From: G963674665 sp964609625 | Lineage (GTDB): Bacteria > Desulfobacterota > Desulfovibrionia > Desulfovibrionales > Desulfovibrionaceae | DNA: 64,000 nucleotides | Direction: 5' to 3' | Assembly: GCA_964609625.1 (NCBI GenBank) | Contig: CAZSRS010000018.1 | Span: 13,406-77,405, forward strand | In this document: in pieces, positions 49,333 through 59,423 of the stretch | How positions within the stretch are numbered: position 1 is the stretch's first letter | Layout of the letters: the number at the start of each line of letters is the position of its first letter | Notes under the pieces: generated by a model | Databases searched by the model: none | What the model was told of the DNA's origin: nothing | What the model saw: only the letters and a program-made list of their open reading frames with translations | Translations under genes and position numbers: made by a program

Positions 49333-50445
49333 ATGGACGACAAGGTACATTTGGGCATAGCGGAGCTGTCCACCTGGAACGCTCCCATGCAGAACATCTT
49401 CATCATCGCCGGCCCATGCAGCGCCGAATCCGAGGAGCAGCTCGTGCAAACGGCCCAGGGCCTGCGCGACGCCGGCATCAGCATGCTGCGCGCAGGTATC
49501 TGGAAGCCACGCACCCGGCCCAACTGTTTCGAGGGCAAGGGCGAGGAGGCCCTGCCCTGGTTGGTCGCCGCGGGCAAGGAGGCCGGCGTGCCTACCTGCT
49601 GCGAGGTGGCCAGCCCGGAGCACGTGGAGGCCTGCCTCAGGCACGGCATCGACGCCCTCTGGATCGGGGCGCGCACGTCCGTGAACCCCTTTTCGGTGCA
49701 GGCCGTGGCCGACGCCCTCGAGGGTGTGGACGTCCCGGTGATGGTCAAGAACCCCATCAACCCGGACATCGAACTCTGGATCGGCGCCCTGGAGCGCGTG
49801 CACAAGGCCGGCATCCGCCGCCTGGCAGCCATCCACAGAGGCTTTTCCCAGCAGCAGAATCTCCCCCTGCGCAACAAGCCCAACTGGCGCCTGCCCATCG
49901 AACTCATGCGCCGCATCCCCAACCTGCCTATCTTCTGCGACCCCAGCCACATCTGCGGCTGCAGGGAACTCCAGGCAGACATCGCCCAACGCGCCCTGAA
50001 TCTCCAGTTCGACGGCCTGATGGTCGAGGTGCACCGCGATCCGGCCTGCGCCCTCAGCGACTGCAACCAGCAGTTCACGCCCGAGGATTTCAAGATATTC
50101 CTCAAGAGCCTGGTCTTCAGACTCCCCGGTGAAGAGGACAAGGAATTCCAAGACAGTATACTACACCTGCGGGAGCGCGTGGACATCCTGGACAGCCAAC
50201 TCCTGGATCTTCTGGCCCAGCGCATGAAACTCGCCAGGAAGATCGCCGAGGTCAAGAAGAAGAACAACATCGCCATCCTGCAACCCGAGCGCTGGAACCA
50301 AATCGTGGAGACGCGCTTGAATGCGGGTATTGAACTCGGCCTCTCCGAGCACTTCACCCTGCGACTCTTCCAGTACATCCACGAGGAATCCATCCGCCAA
50401 CAGGAAGACGCCGTGTTCATGCGCCCCAACAACCGCAAGCGCTGA
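49333..50445 (+). CDS. Bifunctional DAHP synthase / chorismate mutase
   Basis: A 370-residue fusion joining the first step of the shikimate pathway to a chorismate branch enzyme. The N-terminal type I-beta DAHP synthase (about 15-260) shows IIAGPCSAES, RAGIWKPRTRPNCFEG, VMVKNPINPDIELW and FCDPSHICG. The C-terminal AroQ-type mutase (about 270-355) shows LRERVDILDSQLLDLLAQRM, the KIAEVKK region and HEESIRQQ. Such fusions with the mutase at the C-terminus are known from Bacteroidetes. The mutase may act as a feedback sensor. aroB follows nine bases later. Confidence 0.93.
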   Translation: MDDKVHLGIAELSTWNAPMQNIFIIAGPCSAESEEQLVQTAQGLRDAGISMLRAGIWKPRTRPNCFEGKGEEALPWLVAAGKEAGVPTCCEVASPEHVEACLRHGIDALWIGARTSVNPFSVQAVADALEGVDVPVMVKNPINPDIELWIGALERVHKAGIRRLAAIHRGFSQQQNLPLRNKPNWRLPIELMRRIPNLPIFCDPSHICGCRELQADIAQRALNLQFDGLMVEVHRDPACALSDCNQQFTPEDFKIFLKSLVFRLPGEEDKEFQDSILHLRERVDILDSQLLDLLAQRMKLARKIAEVKKKNNIAILQPERWNQIVETRLNAGIELGLSEHFTLRLFQYIHEESIRQQEDAVFMRPNNRKR

Positions 50446-50453
50446 GCGCCCAC

Positions 50454-51548
50454 ATGATCGAAACCCTGCACGTGAACCTGCCGGCAGTGCCGGCCTCCAG
50501 TTATGCCATCCACATCGGCCTGAACCTGGAGACGCGCATCGCTTTGGACCTCGCGGCCCGGTCGCGACGCTACGCCGTGGTCTGCGACCACACCACCAGG
50601 GACATCTTCGCCCGCACCCTGGCCCCAGCCCTGACTGCCCATGGCGTGGACCATCACGTCCTCTCCGTGCCTCCGGGAGAAAACTCAAAGGACTTGGCCC
50701 GCTTCCTCGAACTTCTGGAGGCCATGCGCGGCATGGAACTGCACCGGGGTGACGCGGTCGTCACCTTCGGCGGAGGCGTTGTGGGCGATCTGGCCGGGTT
50801 TGCCGCCGGCTGCTACATGCGCGGCATCCCCTGCATCCAGATACCCACCACCCTGCTGGCCCAGGTGGATTCCTCGGTGGGGGGCAAGGTGGCCGTGAAC
50901 ATCCCACAGGGCAAAAACTACTGCGGCCTGTTTTCCCAGCCCGAGGCCGTGTACATCGATCTGGAGCGGCTGCGCAGCCTGCCACAGGCGGAATTGCGCA
51001 ACGGCCTGGCCGAGGTGGTGAAATACGCCTGCATCGACGGCGGCGGTCTGGGGTCATTTCTCCTGGCCAATGCTGCCGGGATACTGACCCTGGACATGAA
51101 GCCCTTGCGCCATGTGGTGTTGGAGTGCTGCCGGGTCAAGGCCGACATCGTGTCCCGCGACGCCACCGAAGCCGGAGCCCGCCGGCTGCTCAACTACGGC
51201 CACACCGTGGGGCACGCCGTGGAGGAGGCACTGGGGCACGCCCTGCCCCACGGTCAGTGCGTGGCCTACGGCATACGCGTCATGGCCCGGCTCGGCCTGG
51301 ATCTCGGTTGTCTCGACGCCTCGGCCATGCAGACTCAGTTGTCGCTGCTCGATGCCTTTGGCCTGGCCCGCGAACCCCTGGACCTGAATGTGCGCACCAT
51401 CTTCGAATTCATGAAAAAGGACAAGAAGGCCAAGCGGGGGGTGCTGGTGCTCGTGGTGCCCACCGGAGCGGGCACCGCCGTCATCCGCGAGGACGTGCCG
51501 GATGAAGCCCTGGCCGGGGCCTTGGAAGGCAGCGGCATCCTGGCCTGA
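50454..51548 (+). CDS. aroB: 3-dehydroquinate synthase
   Basis: Converts DAHP to 3-dehydroquinate, the step after the fused upstream enzyme. The 364-residue protein has the NAD-binding GGGVVGDLAGFAA, the substrate/metal region TTLLAQVDSSVGGKVAVN, and ELRNGLAEVVKYACI. Metal ligands sit in RRLLNYGHTVGHAVEE and HALPHGQCVAYGI. KKDKKAKRGVLVLVVP near the C-terminus is standard. It starts nine bases after the upstream stop, so the two form one operon. Confidence 0.95.
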   Translation: MIETLHVNLPAVPASSYAIHIGLNLETRIALDLAARSRRYAVVCDHTTRDIFARTLAPALTAHGVDHHVLSVPPGENSKDLARFLELLEAMRGMELHRGDAVVTFGGGVVGDLAGFAAGCYMRGIPCIQIPTTLLAQVDSSVGGKVAVNIPQGKNYCGLFSQPEAVYIDLERLRSLPQAELRNGLAEVVKYACIDGGGLGSFLLANAAGILTLDMKPLRHVVLECCRVKADIVSRDATEAGARRLLNYGHTVGHAVEEALGHALPHGQCVAYGIRVMARLGLDLGCLDASAMQTQLSLLDAFGLAREPLDLNVRTIFEFMKKDKKAKRGVLVLVVPTGAGTAVIREDVPDEALAGALEGSGILA

Positions 51549-51589
51549 TATCGGTGTCCCAAGAATTCGTTGCGATACGCCAAGCGCGT

Positions 51590-52753
51590 CTATTCCTCGT
51601 GATCGGGCTCGCGGATGTCCTCGTAGATTTCATCCGACGCCATGAGGATGTCCACCGGCGGGTCATAGCCGATGATCTCCGCCACCTTGAGATTGATGGC
51701 GATCTTCGGGGGGTCCTGCCAGAGCTGGCTCAGCTCGCCCGGCTTGGCACCGTTGAGGATTCTGGCGATGACATCGGCATGGAACTGCCCCACGTAGCGA
51801 AATCCGGCTTGGGCGATGCTCATCAGGACACCGAGCTGCACCTCGCTGGAACCCAGCATGGAGAACGTGGGCACCTGATTGTCATAGAGCGGCGCCAGCA
51901 GCTTGGGCAGATTCTTGGGGTTCACGCCGCGGTGCACCGTGATATAGGAGGCGTCCACCTTGGGTGCGATCTCCTGATAGCATTTCACCACGGCTTCCTC
52001 GGCCTCCTGTTGGGAAACATTACTGAAGGGGGCGTGGCACTCGACGATCTCGAAGCCCCTGTCCTGGGCCACCCTCTTGATGGCGTCATAGGCCGCGAAG
52101 GTTCGACCTTCGGGGCTGTCCTCGTATACCAAGCCCAGCTTCTGGAAGGGCACGATGTCATGGAACAGGCGAATCTGTCGCTCGTAGCGCTCGGGCTCGA
52201 CCTTGGCGTGCATGTGGGCGCGACCCGAGTCTTCCACACTGACCACAATACCCGAACCGATGGGGTCCGAGGAGGAGGCCACCACCGTGGGCACTGAGTG
52301 TTCATCATTGGCCAGATCTTGGCCTGCCCAGGTGCCCAGGGCCAGGATCAGGTCGATGTCCTGTTTCTCGTTGAGCCGCTTGATCAGCTCCTCCTTGACC
52401 TTGGGACGCAATTCCTTGTCGAAGTCGCCCGGCGCGTAATAGGCGTCGGGCACGAACTCCAAATAGTCGCTCGTAGCGTTTTCGGAAAGCCATTTCCAGA
52501 ATTCGCGGTGCTCCATGTGTTCCTTGGGTAGGTCCACCGACAGCCAGCCCAGGTTCTTGAGTCCGATCAGGATGACCTTGAGGATCATCTGGTAGTCCGC
52601 GTACTGCCCCCCTTCATAGTACGCCAGCCGCCACTTGCCCCCGTCGGGTTTGGCGACCGGGGTGGTGGGCCAACTCTTCTCGGCCCCGAATGCGGGCTGA
52701 ACACAGACGGCCAGGAGCAGCAGTGCGACGCATGCGATGCGGATTCTGTTCAT
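51590..52753 (-). CDS. Orphan ABC substrate-binding-like protein (PF04392-like)
   Basis: A 387-residue periplasmic protein with a signal peptide (about 1-24, ending FGA). The type I periplasmic-binding fold is seen in KWRLAYYEGGQYADYQ, IDLILALGTWAGQDLAND, VPTVVASSSDPIGSGI, FQKLGLVYEDSPEG and YITVHRGVNPKNL. It resembles the PF04392 group. No permease or ATPase gene is adjacent. A methyltransferase and a membrane SpoIIE-type phosphatase lie upstream on the same strand, so a sensing role is possible. The ATG at 52753 has GGAGA upstream. Confidence 0.8.
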   Translation of the reverse strand: MNRIRIACVALLLLAVCVQPAFGAEKSWPTTPVAKPDGGKWRLAYYEGGQYADYQMILKVILIGLKNLGWLSVDLPKEHMEHREFWKWLSENATSDYLEFVPDAYYAPGDFDKELRPKVKEELIKRLNEKQDIDLILALGTWAGQDLANDEHSVPTVVASSSDPIGSGIVVSVEDSGRAHMHAKVEPERYERQIRLFHDIVPFQKLGLVYEDSPEGRTFAAYDAIKRVAQDRGFEIVECHAPFSNVSQQEAEEAVVKCYQEIAPKVDASYITVHRGVNPKNLPKLLAPLYDNQVPTFSMLGSSEVQLGVLMSIAQAGFRYVGQFHADVIARILNGAKPGELSQLWQDPPKIAINLKVAEIIGYDPPVDILMASDEIYEDIREPDHEE

Positions 52754-53032
52754 GACGCTCTCCAAAGGACACGATTCAGGGAAATATCACCGGACCTCGT
52801 CGCGTTCCAAGGCTGCGCGGGGAGCCTGCCCCATTGCATGCCGGACGCGGCTGCCGAGGACATCACCCCCCCCCATTGGCCTCACTGGCGGGGCCCGCCT
52901 GCATCCGGCATTGACCGGAGCAGGCAAGGCTGCCTGTCACGGCTTCCGGCCCGATACAATCCGGTTCGCGGCATGGTAAATAACTTTCCACATTTCTTCA
53001 ATCGTCATTTGCAGGTACGGCGACCCCGAGAG

Positions 53033-53674
53033 TCAGGCCTGAACCGGTTCGGAAAACAGCCTCTGTTTCTCCGCCAGGAGAAAGGTCCAGGGCTGCGTGG
53101 GTGTGGTGAAGACATGCACCTGCCCGGCACCTTGCTCCACAAGGAAGTTCACGCAACACCCCATGTCGTAATGGTTCAGTGGCCCCTGATACCGTCTGGT
53201 GTCGATGAAATCCACGATCACCCCCTTGCGCGCGAGGGCCATGCCCTTGAGCAGCATGTCCTCGGGCAAGGGCAACGTACCCATGATGCCCACCATGGCC
53301 ACCCAATCGAACAGGGTCTCCATCTTCAGAAGGTTCTGCACGGCAAAAGCCCTGGATGGATGCCGCTTCCTGGCCTCGGACACGAAGTGCTCGATGAGAT
53401 CTATTCCCTGGTAGGTGCAGTCGGGCAGATGGGGCACCAACTCGCCGAAACCACAGCCCACATCAAGCAGGCTGTCGCCGGCGGTCACGTAGCGCCGCAT
53501 GATTACCTCGGCCTGCTCCAGCCGCTCCCGGTGCAGATCGTCGCGGGAGTAGTACAGCGTGCGCGGGCAGAAGCCGAATTGCCCCCAGCGGCTGAGATAG
53601 GAATTGAGCATGGCCTCCCAGCTTTCCACCGGGGCATCGTCCAGAATGAGACAGGCGTTCTTGCGAATGGACAC
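53033..53674 (-). CDS. Class I SAM-dependent methyltransferase
   Basis: A 213-residue cytosolic enzyme. The SAM-binding motif I is SLLDVGCGFGELVPHL, with the motif II acid in YQGIDLIEHFV. FDWVAMVGIMGTLPLPEDML and VIVDFIDTRRYQGPLNHY follow. The N-terminal LSRWGQFGFCPRTLYYS is distinctive. The substrate is unknown. The GTG at 53672-53674 was used; it lies 24 bases after the phosphatase stop, suggesting one transcript. Confidence 0.82.
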   Translation of the reverse strand: MSIRKNACLILDDAPVESWEAMLNSYLSRWGQFGFCPRTLYYSRDDLHRERLEQAEVIMRRYVTAGDSLLDVGCGFGELVPHLPDCTYQGIDLIEHFVSEARKRHPSRAFAVQNLLKMETLFDWVAMVGIMGTLPLPEDMLLKGMALARKGVIVDFIDTRRYQGPLNHYDMGCCVNFLVEQGAGQVHVFTTPTQPWTFLLAEKQRLFSEPVQA

Positions 53675-53698
53675 GACGGATGTTCCCCCCTGGCCCGG

Positions 53699-55729
53699 CT
53701 ACACAGCCTTGGGGCCGTTGTAGCGCAGGCAGAGCATGGTGATGTCGTCGGATTGCTGGGCATGGTCCACGTGTTTCTTCACGTCGGTCAGCACCACTTC
53801 CACCAGCTCCTTGGGAGATACATCCCTGTGTCGTCTGACGGTCTCCAGCAGGGCCTCGTCCGAAAAAAGCTCTCCCCGGACGTTCATGGCCTCGGTGACC
53901 CCATCGGTATATAGCAGCAGGGTATCTCCGGGCTTCAGTTTCGTCCGCAACGGGGAAAAGGGCATGTCCGCCATGGCTCCGGCCATGGGACCGCTGACTC
54001 CGGAAAGAAAGTCCACCTCCGTGTCCCTGTCCAGCAGGATGGGTCGGTTGTGCCCTCCGTTGGCGTATTGGATCTCTCCGCTGCGCAGGTCGATGATGGC
54101 GATGATCAGGGTCACGAACATGCAGTTGGGATTGTCCCTGGCAAGTTCGTCGTTGACCATGCGCATCATGGATGCCGGCTCTGGATCGCGCTCCGCGGCC
54201 ACGTTGATCAGGGCCTTGGAAATGGCCATGAACAACGCCGCGGGCACGCCCTTGTCCGAGACATCCCCGACGCAGAAGCAGAGGTGTTCGTCGTCGATGA
54301 AGAAGAAGTCATAGAGATCCCCGCCGACCTCCTTGGCCGGCTCGAGATAGGCGTAGAGATCGAACTCGGGCCTGTCCGGAAAGGGCGGAAAAATCTTGTG
54401 CAGGAGCCCCATCTGGATGTCGCGGGCGATGCTCAGCTCGTTCTCGATGCGTTGCTTGGCCGCCGTGACCTGGATCAGGTTTCGGATGTTCTCGCGCAGG
54501 CTGTGCTCCATGTAGACAAAAGACTCCGCCAGCCGCCCCACTTCGTCGTGATAGCGCGTCGACAGGTTCTGGATGGGCGAATCCGCGGGTGGTTCCGCCG
54601 TGAGATCCTGCTCCGGAATAGCCTTGGCATAGTCCGCGAGTTTCGCCAGGGGGCCGGAGATCCTGGCCGAGAAGGCCAGGGCCAACACCAGCCCCACCAC
54701 AAGCACCAGGGCGAAAATGGCCCCCTGGTTGGTGAGCAGGTCACGAGCCGGCCTGGCGATCTCCCTCTTGGCGGCCACCGTGGCGATGTACCAGTCCATG
54801 GGCTTGAAATAGCTGGCGTAGGACTCCATCTCCACGCCCTGCCCCTCCCCGCCCGCGGGAATGAAATCCACCGGGGCAGGGTTCTCGGCCTGGGCAGCCT
54901 GCATCAGCGCCTCCAGCAACGGATCGCCGCCGATGGCCACGGCCCGATCCAGTTCCAAGCCACGGGTTTCAGGCGGAAGGACAAGGAACTCCTTACCCCC
55001 AGAAAACAAGAACACGAACCCGGTCTCGGCAATGCGTACCTTGGCCACGTTCTGTCGGAGGACATCGAGCATCTCCGCACTCTTGCGCGCCAGTTCCTCC
55101 TCCACGTCCTGGATATAGGCGGCCACGCCCACCAGCCAGCCCCATTCGCTGAAATGCACGAAATCGGCGAACTGCTTGACCATGCCCTCTTGATCAGGAG
55201 CCTTTTCGTGGAAAATGGCAAAGGCGCTGCCATACTGGTCAGCGTCCTTGCGCACCGCATCGAGCATTCCCCTGCCCTTGATGTCCTTGATGTGCCCGAG
55301 ATCCTGGCCGAGAAACTCCTCCACGGGGTGGTACAGAGCCTGGTTCCTGTCGTCGAACACCACGATGTACGCACCCTTGTATTGCAGCTGCACTATCCAG
55401 TCCATGGCCATGGACTCGGCTTCCTCGGTACTCAGCACGCCCTGGGCGGCGAGATTGCGGAAGGGGCGCAACCCTGACAGCACCAGGTTGCTCAGGTTCT
55501 TGATCAGTTTTTTACGCTGGGATACCGCGTCAACCTTGTCCGAAAGCAAGGTCTTGTAGCGGCCTTCGATGTCCAGGGTCAGCAGATGCAAGACGTTGCG
55601 CGCTGAACGTTCCTCGGCGTCGAGCATGGCGGTCTCCACGCCCCGCTTGGAAAAAAACATCACGCTCCCGGCCACCAGGGCCAGGATCAAAACCACCAGT
55701 AAAAAAATCTTGGTTCTCAGGGAATTCAC
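53699..55729 (-). CDS. Membrane sensor with dCache-like, HAMP and SpoIIE/PP2C phosphatase domains
   Basis: A 676-residue regulator of the RsbU/SpoIIE type. One membrane span near the N-terminus (about 6-26) and one near 330-352 enclose a long Cache-like sensor (IVVFDDRNQALYHPVEEFLG, FSEWGWLVGVAAYIQDVEEE, MDWYIATVAAKREI). HAMP and a coiled coil lead to a PP2C domain with EVGGDLYDFFFID, VGDVSDKGVPAALFM, YANGGHNRPILLD and LLLYTDGVTEAMN. It would dephosphorylate an anti-sigma-factor antagonist; none is encoded nearby. The GTG at 55727-55729 was chosen as the start of the anchored region (VNSLRTKIFLL). Confidence 0.9.
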   Translation of the reverse strand: MNSLRTKIFLLVVLILALVAGSVMFFSKRGVETAMLDAEERSARNVLHLLTLDIEGRYKTLLSDKVDAVSQRKKLIKNLSNLVLSGLRPFRNLAAQGVLSTEEAESMAMDWIVQLQYKGAYIVVFDDRNQALYHPVEEFLGQDLGHIKDIKGRGMLDAVRKDADQYGSAFAIFHEKAPDQEGMVKQFADFVHFSEWGWLVGVAAYIQDVEEELARKSAEMLDVLRQNVAKVRIAETGFVFLFSGGKEFLVLPPETRGLELDRAVAIGGDPLLEALMQAAQAENPAPVDFIPAGGEGQGVEMESYASYFKPMDWYIATVAAKREIARPARDLLTNQGAIFALVLVVGLVLALAFSARISGPLAKLADYAKAIPEQDLTAEPPADSPIQNLSTRYHDEVGRLAESFVYMEHSLRENIRNLIQVTAAKQRIENELSIARDIQMGLLHKIFPPFPDRPEFDLYAYLEPAKEVGGDLYDFFFIDDEHLCFCVGDVSDKGVPAALFMAISKALINVAAERDPEPASMMRMVNDELARDNPNCMFVTLIIAIIDLRSGEIQYANGGHNRPILLDRDTEVDFLSGVSGPMAGAMADMPFSPLRTKLKPGDTLLLYTDGVTEAMNVRGELFSDEALLETVRRHRDVSPKELVEVVLTDVKKHVDHAQQSDDITMLCLRYNGPKAV

Positions 55730-56027
55730 GCATACACCCGCTGCTAGATATCCACTCCAATCTTCCTTAATAAGTGAAATTTTCCCATATTTTGTCGATG
55801 CTGTCCAGGGCGGGCTCGCAAAACATGGGATCGCGACAGACCGCACATTCGTCACACGTTCCCATCTGGCAGTACAAGGAAACAGAATGACGCAAACCAG
55901 CATTGACAGCAACCCCTACCGGTGCTTACTCATTTCTTCAAGGAAACCGCGCCGGAGGACACATCGATCTTGGCCATGGCATTCTGGGCGCACAATCCGT
56001 CATCGATCACGAAGCAGGGGACGCTCG

Positions 56028-59000
56028 ATGCAGGAAACCACTAACTGTCTGGCCGCGATTCCAGACCTCGTCCTTCACCTTTCCGCAACCGGGGAGATCC
56101 TCTCCTGTCACGGCCCCCAAGAGCTGCTCCTCGCCCCTCCGGAATCCTGCCTGGGCAAGTCGGTCAACGAAGTCCTCCCACCGGACTTGGCCCGGATCAC
56201 CATGCTGTGTCTGGCGCGATACCACGAGACCGGCACGATCCAAACCTGCTGCTATTCCTTGCCCTTGCATGGGGAGGAGCATCACTTCGAGCTCCGTATG
56301 ACACCGGCGGAACACGGCGACGTCCAGGCTTTGGCGCGCGACGTCACCCGACACCAGGACATGGAGCGCTCCCTGGGAGCCGAGGAAACACATCTGCGCT
56401 CCCTGATCGATGCCATCCCCGACCTGATCTGCCAGAAGGATCCCTCCGGCGCCTGGATCGACGCCAACCACGCCCTGCTCGACCTCCTCGGCCTGTGCGG
56501 TTCCGCGTTCAAGGGCAAGACCGACCGGGAACTCGCGGAATCCGCGCCCCGGTTCAAGGGACTGTTGCTCGCGTTGGCCGACATGGACCAGGAAGTCCGA
56601 AACAACGGCACGATCGCCCGCCGCGAGGTGGCCGTCACCCTGCCCTCCGGCAAGACGCGCCATTACGACCTGCTCACCGCCCCCACCAGAACCGCGTCCG
56701 GCGACCTCCTGCACCTGACCATGGTGGGCCGCGACGTCTCCAGCCGCATCTGCGCCCAACACGACCTGAAATGCGCGCATGACGCACTCAACCAGAGTGT
56801 CCTGGAACACACCAGGGAACTCCAGGAGACGAATAGACGCCTGGAGACCGCCCTGCACGAACTGGGTGTGCAGCAGGAAGAACTCCTGTCCCAGAACGAA
56901 ACACTCAAGGCCCTGCACCACGACCTGGAAAACTCCCGCCAACAGTATCGGGAACTCTACGACCTCGCTCCCGTGGGTTATTTCTCCCTGGACGACAAGG
57001 GTGTGATCAGGCGTGTCAATCTCACGACCTGCCGCATGCTCGCCGCCGATCGCAACCTGCTGTTGGGCAAACCCCTGGCCCACTTCCTTGACAACGCAGC
57101 CAAACCCCTGCTCCAAAACAGCATGCGGCAAGTCTTTCGAGGGCAAAGCGTCACGTTCGATGCCCTGGTCACCACGAACCTGGGCCAGAGTTTCCACGCC
57201 GAGTTCTCTGCAGCGCCACTGATGGATGCGCAGGGCGGTGTCAAGGAATGCCAGACCACCATGACCGACATCTCCGAACGCAAGGCGGCGGAGAACGAAA
57301 TCCGCGAGTCCGAGGCCCTGCTGCGCTCCATCATCGATTCCACACCGGATTTTATCCTGGTCAAGGACAGACAATGCCGCGTCATGCTGGCCAACCGCTC
57401 CATGGCCAAGGCCCTGGGCCAACACCCCGAAGCCCTCGAGGGGCGCGACGACCGCGGCCTGGGCTTCAACCATTACGAAGTATTCGGCCACCCGGACTTC
57501 GGAACAGAAGGCACCCAGCAGGAAGACCAGCGCGCCCTGCAGGGAGAACTGATACACAACCCCAAATTCGTGGCCGGCTTCACCGGCGAGATCCGCATTT
57601 ACGACGTCAAGAAGATCCCCCTGCGCACCGATGACCAGGTGTTCGGGCTGGTCAGCGTGTTCCGGGACATCACGGACTACGTGGAGGTCACCAGGAGCCT
57701 GGAGCGACAGAACGAGATCGAAAGCCGGCTCTCCGCCCTGGCAGCCCTCCTGCTCACCACCACCGGCATCGAGGACATCTCCAGCCACGTGCTCGACGCG
57801 GCCAAGCACCTGACCGAAAGCAGCTTCGGTTTCGTGGGCGTCATCGCCCCGGACACAGGACACTTGATCTGCCACACCATGACCCGCGACATCTGGGACA
57901 AGTGCCGGGTACCGGACAAGAGCACCGTGTTCACCAAGTTCTGCGGCATCTGGGGTTGGGGGCTGAAGAACAAGCAATCCGTCATCTGCAACGACCTTGC
58001 CACGGACCAACGCTCGGGCGGTATCCCCGAGGGACACATCCCCATCACCTCTTTTCTCTCCGCGCCGGCCATGATCTGCGACAAGCTCGTGGGGCAGATA
58101 TCCCTAGCCAACGCCCCCCGACCCTATGACGAAAAGGATCTTTGTATTGTCGAGCGCCTGGCCACCATTTATGCCCTGGCCATCCAGCGTCAGAATGACG
58201 AGGCCACGCTCCTGGCAGCCAAGGAAGGCGCCGAGCTGGCCAACCGGGCCAAGAGCGCGTTCCTCGCCAACATGAGCCACGAGATACGCACCCCCATGAA
58301 CGGCATCCTGGGCATGGCGGAATTGATGCGCTCCTCGGGCCTGGATCAGGAACTCACCGAATACCTCGACAACATCGAGGGGGCGGCACGCACGCTGCTG
58401 GCCGTCATCAACGACATCCTGGACCTGTCCAAGATCGAGGCCAACCGCATGGAGCTGGTCCGCGAACCCTTTTCCCTGCACACCACGCTCCGGGAAACCA
58501 TCGGCCTGATGCGCGCCCAGGCCACCAGCCGGGGCCTGGAACTGCGCCACACCATCGCGGACAACACCCCGGACATGTTCCTCGGCGACGCCACACGGCT
58601 GCGGCAGGTGCTGGTCAACCTCATCGGCAACGCCATCAAGTTCACCGACACTGGGAGTGTCGAGGTCCGTGTCCGCCTGGAGGACACCGCCCATACCGCG
58701 AATCGTATCATGGTGCGCTTCGAGGTCCAGGACACGGGCATCGGCATCGCCCCGGAAAACACGGATCGCATCTTCGAGACCTTCACCCAGGCCGACGGTT
58801 CCTTTACCAGACGTTACGGCGGAACAGGCCTGGGCTTGGCCATCAGCAAGCGCCTGGTGCAGTTGATGCACGGTGAAATCACCGTGCAAAGCGAACCGGG
58901 TAAGGGCTCGACCTTCAGCTTCACCGTAGCCTTTGATCCGCTGCCCCTCCCACCGCAGGACGGGCCGAATGAATCCCACCCGCAGCCGCCCACGGAAACC

Positions 59001-59423
59001 CCCAGCCCCTTCGACGCAGTCACCGTGCTGGTGGCGGACGACAACCCCGTCAACCGACTCGTGGGTGCACGCATGCTGGAAAAACTCGGCTGCACCGTGC
59101 ACCTGGCCGAAGACGGCGAAGAGGCCCTGGAAACGCTCCGTACCCATACTTTCGACGTCATCTTCATGGACATCCAGATGCCCGGCGTTGACGGCATCGA
59201 AGCCCTGCGGCGTATCCGCTCGGGCGAATCCGGCACCCAGAACCTGCACACTCCGGTCATCGCCATGACCGCCCACACCATGAAAGGAGACAAGGAGCTG
59301 TTGCTGCAAGCCGGCATGAACGACTACATCGCCAAGCCTTTTTCACAGGAGCGCCTCAAGGAACTTCTTGAACGCTGGGCAGCCAAACCCGACACCTCCA
59401 ACGCCATCGACCACGCACCATGA
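56028..59423 (+). CDS. Multi-PAS/GAF hybrid histidine kinase with receiver domain
   Basis: A 1131-residue soluble sensor kinase. Four PAS-like domains occur in order (starting near AAIPDLVLHLS at 9, DAIPDLICQKD at about 125, LYDLAPVGYFSLDD at about 305 and SIIDSTPDFILVKD at about 430), with a coiled coil before the third. A GAF domain follows (about 565-715). The kinase core has H751 in NMSHEIRTPMNGILG, the N-box LVNLIGNAIKF and G-boxes DTGIGIAPE and GTGLGLAISKRL. The receiver has D1048 in FMDIQMPGVDG. No membrane span is seen. The ATG has AGGGGA eight bases upstream. Its stop overlaps the next gene (ATGA). Confidence 0.92.
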   Translation: MQETTNCLAAIPDLVLHLSATGEILSCHGPQELLLAPPESCLGKSVNEVLPPDLARITMLCLARYHETGTIQTCCYSLPLHGEEHHFELRMTPAEHGDVQALARDVTRHQDMERSLGAEETHLRSLIDAIPDLICQKDPSGAWIDANHALLDLLGLCGSAFKGKTDRELAESAPRFKGLLLALADMDQEVRNNGTIARREVAVTLPSGKTRHYDLLTAPTRTASGDLLHLTMVGRDVSSRICAQHDLKCAHDALNQSVLEHTRELQETNRRLETALHELGVQQEELLSQNETLKALHHDLENSRQQYRELYDLAPVGYFSLDDKGVIRRVNLTTCRMLAADRNLLLGKPLAHFLDNAAKPLLQNSMRQVFRGQSVTFDALVTTNLGQSFHAEFSAAPLMDAQGGVKECQTTMTDISERKAAENEIRESEALLRSIIDSTPDFILVKDRQCRVMLANRSMAKALGQHPEALEGRDDRGLGFNHYEVFGHPDFGTEGTQQEDQRALQGELIHNPKFVAGFTGEIRIYDVKKIPLRTDDQVFGLVSVFRDITDYVEVTRSLERQNEIESRLSALAALLLTTTGIEDISSHVLDAAKHLTESSFGFVGVIAPDTGHLICHTMTRDIWDKCRVPDKSTVFTKFCGIWGWGLKNKQSVICNDLATDQRSGGIPEGHIPITSFLSAPAMICDKLVGQISLANAPRPYDEKDLCIVERLATIYALAIQRQNDEATLLAAKEGAELANRAKSAFLANMSHEIRTPMNGILGMAELMRSSGLDQELTEYLDNIEGAARTLLAVINDILDLSKIEANRMELVREPFSLHTTLRETIGLMRAQATSRGLELRHTIADNTPDMFLGDATRLRQVLVNLIGNAIKFTDTGSVEVRVRLEDTAHTANRIMVRFEVQDTGIGIAPENTDRIFETFTQADGSFTRRYGGTGLGLAISKRLVQLMHGEITVQSEPGKGSTFSFTVAFDPLPLPPQDGPNESHPQPPTETPSPFDAVTVLVADDNPVNRLVGARMLEKLGCTVHLAEDGEEALETLRTHTFDVIFMDIQMPGVDGIEALRRIRSGESGTQNLHTPVIAMTAHTMKGDKELLLQAGMNDYIAKPFSQERLKELLERWAAKPDTSNAIDHAP

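Noticed and set aside
52754..53032. Short GC-rich inverted repeats after the methyltransferase gene
   Set aside because: Arms are only six bases, no T-run follows, and similar pairs are expected by chance in this composition.
55569..56027. Upstream extension of the hybrid kinase frame
   Set aside because: The first 150 or so codons overlap the divergent phosphatase gene and its promoter region and are not protein-like. The ATG at 56028 has a ribosome-binding site.
56007..58037. 676-codon minus-strand frame opposite the hybrid kinase
   Set aside because: A shadow of the kinase gene; composition (Gly, Gln, Val, His) is typical of antisense frames in GC-rich DNA.
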